The notes under the pieces were generated by a model. The model was not told the DNA's origin, ran no database searches, and worked only from the letters and a program-made list of their open reading frames with translations. This document shows positions 13,867 to 20,006 of a stretch of 20,039 bases of DNA, piece by piece (positions within the stretch are counted from its first letter, which is position 1; the number at the start of each line of letters is the position of its first letter). The position numbers and the translations under genes are program-made. Source of the stretch: JAGPKI01 sp052034135 (lineage in GTDB: Bacteria > Caldisericota > Caldisericia > UBA6126 > JAGPKI01). The stretch covers positions 1-20,039 of the forward strand of contig JBPOJC010000078.1 of the NCBI GenBank assembly GCA_052034135.1. The letters are read 5' to 3'.

Positions 13867-15147
13867 ATGGGCTTTATTCTTGATGATTTGAGGCTCACAA
13901 TTTTAAGCGAAAACGAATTTAAAGGGGAATACGAGATTTTTCCTCTTCATAGAGGTTATGGAACAACTATTGGAAATGCTCTTAGAAGAGTGCTTCTCTC
14001 TTCTATTCCTGGTATTGCTGTTACTGCTGTGCATCTTGAAGGTATATATCATCAGTTTGTCTCTATTCCTTATGCATTAGAAGATGGTATTAATCTTGTT
14101 GCTAATATAAAGAAACTTGTTTTTAAGGGTGAATTGAATGAAAGAAAAACTGTTACAGCTAATGTTCACGGGAAAAGAGAAGTAAAAGCATCTGATCTTG
14201 TTTGCCCAGGCGGAATTGAAATTACCAACAAGGATCTTGTTTTAGCCCATCTTGTTGATAATTCTGCAAAGTTTAATTTAACTTTGTACATTGAAGAGGG
14301 TTTTGGATTTAAATTTGCGGAGGAAAATAGAGATTCTTCTTTTCCAATTGGTGTATTTCAAATTGATTCAGATTTTTCACCTATAAAACATATTGGATTT
14401 GAAGTAAAACAAACAATGTTTGGTGAATCGTTAAATTATGAAGATCTTATTATTACAATTGAAACTAATGGAGCAATAGCACCAATGGATGCACTAAGAA
14501 CTGCAACTGATATTCTTACTGAGTATTTTTCAAATATATTAACTCAAAAAGAAATAAAAGAGGAAATTCCAGAGGAAATGTATGTTCCAGAAATACCGGA
14601 TATACTCAAGAGACCTTTAGAGGAGGTAGTCCCGCTGTCTGTAAGGACTGGTAATGTTTTTAAGAAAGCTGGCATCTACACAGTTGGCGATCTACTCGGT
14701 AAATCTAAAAAAGACCTTCTATCACTAAAGAATTTTGGCGTTAAATCTCTTTCTGAGACTATTGATGAACTTATGAAAGTAGTAGATATAGAAAGATTAA
14801 AAAGCAGGATTGATCTTCCTTTAGTTCAAGAGATTATAAGTGGTGAAATATCATTAAGAGAAGAAATGGCCGCTCCTGTGATATCTACAGATGAAGCTAC
14901 TTTGAAGCCGGAAAAAGAGGTTTTCGAAGAAAATATATTAAATAAACCCATAGAAGAAATGGCTGTTGAGATTGGTTTACCTCGGGGGCAAGTTGAGAAA
15001 CTAAAAAAACTTCAAATAGAAACAGTTGAGCATTTAACACGTATGAAAAGAGAAGATTTGCTAACAGGAAACTATAAATTATCGAAAAAATATGTTGATA
15101 AAATAGAAGACTTTTTAATCAGCCATAATCTAAGATATAAAGAGTAA
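13867..15147 (+). CDS. rpoA: DNA-directed RNA polymerase subunit alpha with a second C-terminal domain
   Basis: RpoA dimerises to nucleate RNA polymerase and contacts upstream promoter DNA and activators. Length is 426 residues; most bacterial alphas are about 310-340. The N-terminal domain (1 to ~225) is normal: EYEIFPLHRGYGTTIGNALR, RRVLLSSIPG, GAIAPMDALRTATDIL. A canonical CTD follows at ~246-306, with PLEEVVPLSVRTGNVFKKAG and NFGVKSLSETI; R260, N263, G291, K293 and S294 match E. coli DNA-contact residues R265, N268, G296, K298 and S299. After an acidic linker (~307-356), residues ~357-421 repeat the CTD pattern (ILNKPIEEM, then KKLQIETVEHL and DLL, ending KIEDFLI). That copy lacks the Arg, Asn and Gly equivalents. 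GAAGTGAGG precedes ATG 13867. Confidence 0.96.
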   Translation: MGFILDDLRLTILSENEFKGEYEIFPLHRGYGTTIGNALRRVLLSSIPGIAVTAVHLEGIYHQFVSIPYALEDGINLVANIKKLVFKGELNERKTVTANVHGKREVKASDLVCPGGIEITNKDLVLAHLVDNSAKFNLTLYIEEGFGFKFAEENRDSSFPIGVFQIDSDFSPIKHIGFEVKQTMFGESLNYEDLIITIETNGAIAPMDALRTATDILTEYFSNILTQKEIKEEIPEEMYVPEIPDILKRPLEEVVPLSVRTGNVFKKAGIYTVGDLLGKSKKDLLSLKNFGVKSLSETIDELMKVVDIERLKSRIDLPLVQEIISGEISLREEMAAPVISTDEATLKPEKEVFEENILNKPIEEMAVEIGLPRGQVEKLKKLQIETVEHLTRMKREDLLTGNYKLSKKYVDKIEDFLISHNLRYKE

Positions 15148-15162
15148 AGGAGTAATTATCAA

Positions 15163-15513
15163 ATGAGACATGGCAGAAAATATAGAAAACTAAACTTTTA
15201 TAGTGGTAAAAGGCAGAGTTACCTTCGTAATATGGCAATTTCGCTTATTAAATCTGAAAGTGTTGTTACAACTTCAGCTCGTGCTAAAGAAGTCAAAAGA
15301 CATACTGAAAAAATTATTACTTTATGTAAGGATGATAGTCTTTCCTCTAAAAAAAAGGCTTACTCATATTTACGCGATAAAGAAGTTGTGGAAAAACTTT
15401 TTACCACGCTAAAAGATAGATATGCAGATAGAGATGGTGGTTATGTAAGAATTTTCAACATAGGATACAGAAGAGGCGATGGTGCAAAAATGTCTCTGCT
15501 CAAACTTACTTAA
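15163..15513 (+). CDS. rplQ: 50S ribosomal protein L17 (bL17)
   Basis: L17 lies at the large-subunit surface near the tunnel exit. The 116-residue product shows MRHGRKYRKLNFYSGKRQSY then LRNMAISLI, TTSARAKEVKRHTEKIITL and the C-terminal GGYVRIFNIGYRRGDGAKM. AAAGGAG at about 15147-15153 precedes ATG 15163. It is the last ribosomal gene of the block. Only 5 nt separate it from ecfA1, so there is no terminator between the ribosomal and transporter parts. Confidence 0.96.
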   Translation: MRHGRKYRKLNFYSGKRQSYLRNMAISLIKSESVVTTSARAKEVKRHTEKIITLCKDDSLSSKKKAYSYLRDKEVVEKLFTTLKDRYADRDGGYVRIFNIGYRRGDGAKMSLLKLT

Positions 15514-15518
15514 TTGAT

Positions 15519-16340
15519 GTGCCATTTATTGAGTTTTCAAATGTAAGCTTTAAATATCCCGAGGAAACAGATTTAGCTCTCTGTAATGTAAATCTTTCAA
15601 TTGAAAAGGGCGAGTTCGTCTCTATAGTTGGAGCAAATAGTTCAGGAAAAACTACCCTTGGAAGATTAATGAATGCTTTATTAATCCCTACAAGCGGTAA
15701 GGTTATTGTAGATTACTTAGATACATTAGATCAAACCAATATCATACCTGTTCGAAAAAGAGTGGGAATGATATTCCAAAATCCAGATAATCAAATTGTA
15801 GCAACTACTGTCGAAGAAGAGGTAGCTTTTGGACCTGAGAATTTATGTATGCCATCTAAAGAGATAAAAGAACGAGTTGATAGAGCTTTAGAGATTACCG
15901 GTTTAACTTATTACAGGAATTACCCCCCGCATCTTTTATCTGGTGGGCAGAAACAACTTCTTGCAATAGCTTCAATTCTTGCAATGGATCCACGGTGTAT
16001 TGTTTTTGATGAGCCAACTTCCTTGCTTGATCCTTCGAATCGTAAAGTTGTAACTGATAAAATTAAAGAACTAAGTGATAGTGGCATGACTGTTGTTTTC
16101 ATAACTCATAGAATGGATGAAGTTCTGTTATCGAAAAGAGTTATAGTGCTTAAAAATGGTAATATAGCAATGGAGTGCAAACCAATTGAGCTTTTTTCTT
16201 TAAAATTGGAAGATCTTGCCGAATTAAATTTATATCCTCCTGAAATTGTTCAGGTTATAAATTCTCTACGAGAAAAAGGAATACCCGTTCCAAAAGAAAT
16301 AATATCTTCTGAAGATTTAGTCGATTATTTATGCCAATAG
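15519..16340 (+). CDS. ecfA1: ECF transporter ATP-binding subunit A1, GTG start
   Basis: One of two ABC ATPases powering energy-coupling-factor vitamin or metal uptake. The 273-residue product has Walker A GANSSGKTT (38-46), Q-loop Q87 in FQNPDNQ, signature LSGGQKQ (140-146), Walker B IVFDEPTS (161-168) and H-loop H197. The C-terminal ~60 residues are the usual ECF ATPase extension. The frame begins at GTG 15519, 5 nt after the rplQ stop, with no convincing Shine-Dalgarno, so coupling to rplQ is likely. Its end overlaps ecfA2 by 10 nt. ecfA1 directly after rplQ is a conserved arrangement in Firmicutes and relatives. Confidence 0.93.
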   Translation: MPFIEFSNVSFKYPEETDLALCNVNLSIEKGEFVSIVGANSSGKTTLGRLMNALLIPTSGKVIVDYLDTLDQTNIIPVRKRVGMIFQNPDNQIVATTVEEEVAFGPENLCMPSKEIKERVDRALEITGLTYYRNYPPHLLSGGQKQLLAIASILAMDPRCIVFDEPTSLLDPSNRKVVTDKIKELSDSGMTVVFITHRMDEVLLSKRVIVLKNGNIAMECKPIELFSLKLEDLAELNLYPPEIVQVINSLREKGIPVPKEIISSEDLVDYLCQ

Positions 16341-17209
16341 AAGTAAAAAACCTTACTTTTACTTATGATGAAGGCTTTATTTTTGCTAAGAAAGCTCTTG
16401 ATAATGTCTCAATAAATATTAAAGATGGGGAAATAGTAGGAATTATTGGTCATACAGGTTCAGGTAAGTCTACTCTTGTTCAACATTTAAACGGATTAAT
16501 AAAACCAAAAAAACCTGATTGTGTCGTTGTTGATGGAGTAGATATTTATGATGCGAAGGTTAATTTAAAAGAGATCAGACAAAAAGTAGGTCTTGTATTT
16601 CAATATCCCGAGATGCAACTGTTTGAAGAAACAGTTGAAAAAGAAATTGCTTTTGGTCCGAAAAATTTAGGAATTTCAGATGAAGAGATAAAAGAGAGAG
16701 TTAAAGAGGCATTGGATATGGTTTCTCTTGATTATAATAGGTATAAAGATCGCTCACCTTTTCTTTTGAGTGGTGGAGAAAAAAGAAGAATTGCAATAGC
16801 AGGCATTTTGGCAATGAAACCAAAATATTTTATTCTTGATGAACCAACAGCTGGTCTTGATCCATGGGTAAGGGTTGAAATCCTCAAAGAGCTCCAAAAT
16901 ATAAATAATAGAGGCACAACAATAGTCATAGTATCGCATGATATGGATGAGATTTCTAAAATTGCAAAAAGAATATATGTGTTAAGTAATGGTTGTGTGG
17001 CTTTAAGTGGATCTTGTAAGTATGTATTTTCTCAGTTTGATAAAATTAAGGAATTAGGTCTTTCTTTACCTCAAATTACAGAAATATTATATTTACTGAA
17101 CTCTAAATGTGGAGAAGTCGATTTTACTGAACTTGACATTTCTAAAGCCGTAGATGAAATATTAATAAGTCTTGAGAGAAAAGGTAAATGGAAATCAAAA
17201 ATAGCTTAA
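16331..17209 (+). CDS. ecfA2: ECF transporter ATP-binding subunit A2
   Basis: Second ABC ATPase of the ECF module, pairing with EcfA1. The 292-residue product shows Walker A GHTGSGKST (40-48), Q-loop Q91 in FQYPEMQLF, signature LSGGEKRR (146-153), Walker B FILDEPTAGLDP (167-178) and H-loop H203 in SHDMDE. FQYPE is the form typical of A2 subunits, whereas A1 has FQNPD. It overlaps ecfA1 by 10 nt and ecfT by 22 nt, indicating stoichiometric coupled synthesis of the complex. Confidence 0.94.
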   Translation: MPIEVKNLTFTYDEGFIFAKKALDNVSINIKDGEIVGIIGHTGSGKSTLVQHLNGLIKPKKPDCVVVDGVDIYDAKVNLKEIRQKVGLVFQYPEMQLFEETVEKEIAFGPKNLGISDEEIKERVKEALDMVSLDYNRYKDRSPFLLSGGEKRRIAIAGILAMKPKYFILDEPTAGLDPWVRVEILKELQNINNRGTTIVIVSHDMDEISKIAKRIYVLSNGCVALSGSCKYVFSQFDKIKELGLSLPQITEILYLLNSKCGEVDFTELDISKAVDEILISLERKGKWKSKIA

Positions 17210-17985
17210 CAATTGGACAATATGTTCCAACAGGAAGCCTTATTCATAAGCTCGATCCTCGAACAAAGTTAATTTTGGTTCTATTATTTATGGTAATGGT
17301 TTTTCTTGTAAAATCTATTCTGGGTTATATTCTGCTTTTTCTGTTTATCTTGATTCTTATCATTATGTCTAAGGTTCAAATTAAATATTTTATAAGAGGT
17401 TTAAAACCAATTCTTATCCTCATTGTATTTACTGTTATATTACAACTTTTTTTCACAAAAGGAAGTCCAGTCCTGACTTTAGGGCCACTTGTAATCACAA
17501 AAGAAGGGGTTTATCTTGCAGTATTTATATTATTACGTCTTGTATTACTGGTTTTTTCCTCTTCTCTTTTGACATTGACAACTTCTCCAATGGAGCTAAC
17601 AAATGCTCTTGAGTATGTGCTCACCCCGTTTAAATTTATAGGGTTACCTTCAGGAGAAATTTCAATGATGATGACAATTGCTTTAAGATTTATTCCAACA
17701 ATTTTAGAGGAAACCGATCGTCTTATAAAGGCTCAAAGCGCAAGAGGAGTAGATTTTGAAAGTGGCGGTTTATTCAGCAAAATTAAGAATATGATCCCCA
17801 TACTCGTGCCATTATTTATATCTGCTTTTAGAAGAGCCGATGATCTTGCTATAGCTATGGAGGCAAGGTGCTTTCAGGTGGGAGCAAAAAGGACTCACCT
17901 TAAAGAACTTAAGTTTGGAATATTAGATTATATTTTTGCATTAATATTCATTTCTGTTGTTACAACTATTAGTTTACTTTATTAA
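17188..17985 (+). CDS. ecfT: ECF transporter transmembrane (T) component
   Basis: EcfT is the membrane scaffold joining the two ATPases to interchangeable substrate-binding S components. The 265-residue product opens with YVPTGSLIHKLDPRTKLIL, has hydrophobic segments at about 28-60, 73-90, 105-130 and near the C terminus (245-264), and carries the coupling motifs ARG (185-187) and ARC (226-228) in the cytoplasmic helices. ARC replaces the more common second ARG. ATG 17188 lies 22 nt inside ecfA2, with GAGAAAAGG just upstream. No S component gene is in the window, so the substrate cannot be told. Confidence 0.94.
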   Translation: MEIKNSLTIGQYVPTGSLIHKLDPRTKLILVLLFMVMVFLVKSILGYILLFLFILILIIMSKVQIKYFIRGLKPILILIVFTVILQLFFTKGSPVLTLGPLVITKEGVYLAVFILLRLVLLVFSSSLLTLTTSPMELTNALEYVLTPFKFIGLPSGEISMMMTIALRFIPTILEETDRLIKAQSARGVDFESGGLFSKIKNMIPILVPLFISAFRRADDLAIAMEARCFQVGAKRTHLKELKFGILDYIFALIFISVVTTISLLY

Positions 17986-18749
17986 TGAATTTTAAAAAAT
18001 ATTTAGCTTCTGTTTCTTATGATGGAAGTGATTATTTTGGTTTTACAAAATTAATTGATAAAGCTAATATTCAACAAGAAATAGAGAGAGTTTTAGTTTC
18101 TATTTTTAAAAAAGAAGAAGTATTTAATCCAAATATAAAATGTGCTTCTCGAACTGATGCTGGAGTTCATGCAATTGGACAGATAATTCTGTTTTCGCTT
18201 CCAGATAATGTTATTCCTTCTTTTAAGATCTTGGACATAATAAATTCAAGGCTTTCACCTTTTGTAAAATTTAACTGGATAACTCAAGTGGATAAGGATT
18301 TTGATTTATTTTCTCATATTTTAAGCAAAGAATATGTTTATTTATTAAGTAGGAAACCTCTCTCCCCATTTACGGAAAGATTCCTTTTCTATTACAATTA
18401 TGAAATTGATTTTGATAGGCTAAAAAATGTTTTTAAACTTTTTGAAGGGGAACATGATTTCTCAATGTTTGCAAAAGAATCAAATAGGTATAAATCAACA
18501 ATATGTAATTTAGAAGCAGCAGATGTTCAATATTTAAAAGAAAAAGAACTAATTGTTTTCTACTTAAAAGGTAATCGCTTTTTATATAATATGGTAAGAA
18601 GGCTTGTTGGATTTGCTCTGCTCGCCAGCAAAATAAATAAAACACCTAACAGATTTGAAGATTATTTTTATCCTCCATATTTAAAATTAACTACTCAAAA
18701 AGTTCCCTCTAATGGACTTTACCTCCTGAGAGTTAATTTAATTCCTTGA
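17985..18749 (+). CDS. truA: tRNA pseudouridine(38-40) synthase TruA
   Basis: TruA makes pseudouridine at positions 38-40 of the tRNA anticodon arm. The 254-residue product has the catalytic aspartate D58 in SRTDAGVHA, the N-terminal YDGSDYFGF, and the C-terminal FLYNMVRRLVGF and NGLYLLRV stretches. The usual GWQ after the N-terminal motif is GFT here, a divergence of unknown effect. It overlaps the ecfT stop by one base (TAATG). In many Firmicutes rplM-rpsI follow truA; here the block ends, and the next genes are on the other strand 18 nt away. Confidence 0.94.
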   Translation: MNFKKYLASVSYDGSDYFGFTKLIDKANIQQEIERVLVSIFKKEEVFNPNIKCASRTDAGVHAIGQIILFSLPDNVIPSFKILDIINSRLSPFVKFNWITQVDKDFDLFSHILSKEYVYLLSRKPLSPFTERFLFYYNYEIDFDRLKNVFKLFEGEHDFSMFAKESNRYKSTICNLEAADVQYLKEKELIVFYLKGNRFLYNMVRRLVGFALLASKINKTPNRFEDYFYPPYLKLTTQKVPSNGLYLLRVNLIP

Positions 18750-18754
18750 TCTAA

Positions 18755-18780
18755 ACTCAATTTGAATCTATTTTTTGAGT
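18755..18780. terminator. Weak possible bidirectional terminator between truA and the minus-strand operon
   Basis: Between the converging genes, ACTCAA at 18755-18760 is complementary to TTGAGT at 18775-18780 across a T-rich 14-nt loop; the second arm falls inside the end of the minus-strand gene. The stem is only 6 bp with two G-C pairs, and there is no clear U-tract on either strand, so this is a weak candidate offered mainly because convergent genes need a stop signal here. Confidence 0.25.
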
Positions 18781-18941
18781 AAAAGGGAAAGTCCAAATGC
18801 AGCAAGACCTGCACCAAAACCAATAAATAGTCCTGCGTATAAATTATTTAATAGATACCCTATTCCAAGACCAATGAATATACACGCAGGAACAAAAATA
18901 CCACCAATACCATATGAAAAATCAGTTTTTTCTCCAGACAT
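18768..18941 (-). CDS. Small membrane protein, two predicted helices (57 aa), unknown function
   Basis: The minus strand carries a 57-residue frame from ATG (18941-18939) to TAG (18770-18768). AAGGTGAT, at 18948-18955 on the minus strand, is 6 nt upstream, a strong ribosome-binding site. The protein has a short polar N terminus (MSGEKTDFSY) and two glycine-rich hydrophobic stretches, about residues 11-30 and 35-55, joined by a short LNNLY turn and ending in two lysines. The pattern faintly recalls AtpZ/AtpI-like small two-helix proteins, but I do not recognise it firmly. It lies 26 nt after the crotonase-like gene on the same strand and is probably co-transcribed with it. Confidence 0.75.
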   Translation of the reverse strand: MSGEKTDFSYGIGGIFVPACIFIGLGIGYLLNNLYAGLFIGFGAGLAAFGLSLLLKK

Positions 18942-18967
18942 TATTTCATCACCTTCTTACCTTAAAA

Positions 18968-19690
18968 TTATCTTTTTCCATAAAAACTAAAGATATTTTT
19001 TTCTGAGTTTAATCTTATTCTTCTTGTAATATCGAGCATTTGTCCGATTGATTCTTTTATGTCACCTATAGCACTTAAATTGTTATTTATTATTTCATTG
19101 CAAACTGAGTTTACTTTTTCAGTTAATTCCTCTTTGGGAAATGTATTGTTTATAATTCCAAGGTCCAGTGCTTCTTTAGAATTGATGATTTTGCTTCTAA
19201 AAATAAGGTCTTTTGTTGCTCTAAATCCAACCATATCGATGAGATTTGAAATTCCACCAAATGAAGGGGTTATACCATCCTTTATACCTGGAAAACCAAA
19301 ATTTGCATCAGAAGCTGAGAATGCAAGATCAGATAATAAAACTAATTCAAAACCAGCATCGAATGCATCACCGTTAACTTCTGCTATAACAGGTTTTTTT
19401 ATCTCGGATAGTTTATTAAATACTTTCCAGCCGAATTCGCTGAATTCGCATAATTCAGCTGCATCATAGGTAGAAAGTTCCTCTTTATCTAATCCTTTAG
19501 AGAAGCAGCTATTACTACTACTTATAACTATTACTTTAATTTCGTTACTGTGATGACAAATTTTTAAGGCATTTTTAAACTCTCTTAATAGTTTTACTGA
19601 GATAAAATTGTTGCCTACAGGTTCTGAAAAAGCTATCCTACCAACATAATCTTTGATATTAAAAGAAATGTTAAACCATTCTTCTCTCAA
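18968..19690 (-). CDS. Enoyl-CoA hydratase/isomerase (crotonase) family protein, TTG start, catalytic site altered
   Basis: Crotonase-fold enzymes act on acyl-CoA thioesters using a two-NH oxyanion hole and usually two glutamates. The 240-residue product (slightly short) shows the fold core: IKVIVISSSNSCFSKGLD (51-68; oxyanion region, normally AFCAGAD), KPVIAEVNGDAFDAGFELVL (99-118; E115 aligns with the first catalytic Glu) and FGFPGIKDGITPSFGG (131-146). In the last, the usual PE is PG (G135), so the second catalytic Glu is missing. The start is TTG 19690-19688 with GGGGGAG (19696-19702, minus strand) 5 nt upstream. No ATG gives a comparable start. Hydratase activity is doubtful; an isomerase, hydrolase or other crotonase reaction is possible. 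Confidence 0.88.
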   Translation of the reverse strand: MREEWFNISFNIKDYVGRIAFSEPVGNNFISVKLLREFKNALKICHHSNEIKVIVISSSNSCFSKGLDKEELSTYDAAELCEFSEFGWKVFNKLSEIKKPVIAEVNGDAFDAGFELVLLSDLAFSASDANFGFPGIKDGITPSFGGISNLIDMVGFRATKDLIFRSKIINSKEALDLGIINNTFPKEELTEKVNSVCNEIINNNLSAIGDIKESIGQMLDITRRIRLNSEKNIFSFYGKR

Positions 19691-19724
19691 ATCTTCTCCC
19701 CCTTAGTAAAGTTATTTTAAACTA

Positions 19725-19752
19725 AATATAAGAATCTATTTTAAAAATGCAA
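19725..19752 (-). promoter_or_regulatory. Possible sigma-70-type promoter for the minus-strand operon
   Basis: On the minus strand, TTGCAT (19752-19747) and TATATT (19730-19725) are separated by 16 nt; the -10 matches 5 of 6 consensus bases and the -35 only 3 of 6. It lies about 35 nt before the TTG start, a sensible leader length. In such AT-rich sequence chance matches are common, so support is modest. Confidence 0.35.
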
Positions 19753-19872
19753 TGATACAATTTGCCTCAACTCAAATCTTGATGAAAAGTAATCGTTAAC
19801 TAGAATTAAAGATCTTGATAAATTATATATGTTCTTTATGTAGGACAATTCTCACAGGAGGGTAAAAAAAGG

Positions 19873-19904
19873 AGACCCTTCGTCACTTATGAAGATGCTC
19901 CTCA
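19873..19904. repeat. 32-nt direct repeat, copy 1
   Basis: The 32 bases from AGACCCTTCGTCACTTATGA to the CTCCTCA end are identical to 19975-20006, 102 nt further on. This copy is cut off after CTCCTCA, where the second continues GGGTGACGA. It sits just after an AGGAGGG and A-rich stretch with no start codon nearby. Confidence 0.9.
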
Positions 19905-19915
19905 TCTTTTTTGTC

Positions 19916-19937
19916 ATTCTGAGCGTAAGCGAAGAAT
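19916..19937 (+). repeat. Symmetric hairpin repeat element (CATTCTGAGCG type)
   Basis: Within CATTCTGAGCG...CGAAGAATC the 22 bases fold symmetrically: ATTCT pairs with AGAAT (5 bp), then GA opposite GA, GC paired with GC, and a GTAA tetraloop. The motif resembles the CATTCTGAGCG-CGAAGAATC dispersed repeats I know from many bacterial genomes; that identification is from memory. It lies between the two 32-nt direct repeats. On the plus-strand RNA the GA/GA opposition and the GUAA loop would be stabilising. Confidence 0.75.
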
Positions 19938-19974
19938 CTCAGTGCTCCTCAGGAAGACTGTGGGAGGTGGTTGT

Positions 19975-20006
19975 AGACCCTTCGTCACTTATGAAGATGC
20001 TCCTCA
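19975..20006. repeat. 32-nt direct repeat, copy 2
   Basis: Identical over 32 nt to 19873-19904. Here the copy continues into GGGTGACGAGG, so that TCGTCAC (19982-19988) can pair with GTGACGA (20009-20015), giving a 7-bp stem with a 20-nt loop. This suggests copy 2 is the more complete unit and copy 1 is truncated or fused to the neighbouring hairpin element. Confidence 0.9.

Noticed and set aside
15203..15412. 69-residue plus-strand frame within rplQ
   Set aside because: Out-of-frame shadow of rplQ without ribosome-binding site or recognisable motif.
18775..18990. 71-residue plus-strand frame after truA
   Set aside because: It is proline/lysine-rich and lies antisense to the 57-residue membrane protein, which has a strong ribosome-binding site and a coherent two-helix sequence.
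19059..19469. 136-residue plus-strand frame
   Set aside because: It is entirely antisense to the crotonase-family gene, whose motifs are clear; no ribosome-binding site.
19856..19862. AGGAGGG as the ribosome-binding site of a gene running off the right edge
   Set aside because: No ATG, GTG or TTG follows within working distance; the sequence runs into A-rich and repeat DNA.
19873..20006. CRISPR array
   Set aside because: Only two 32-nt copies, separated by 70 nt that contain another repeat; no series of regular spacers and no cas genes.
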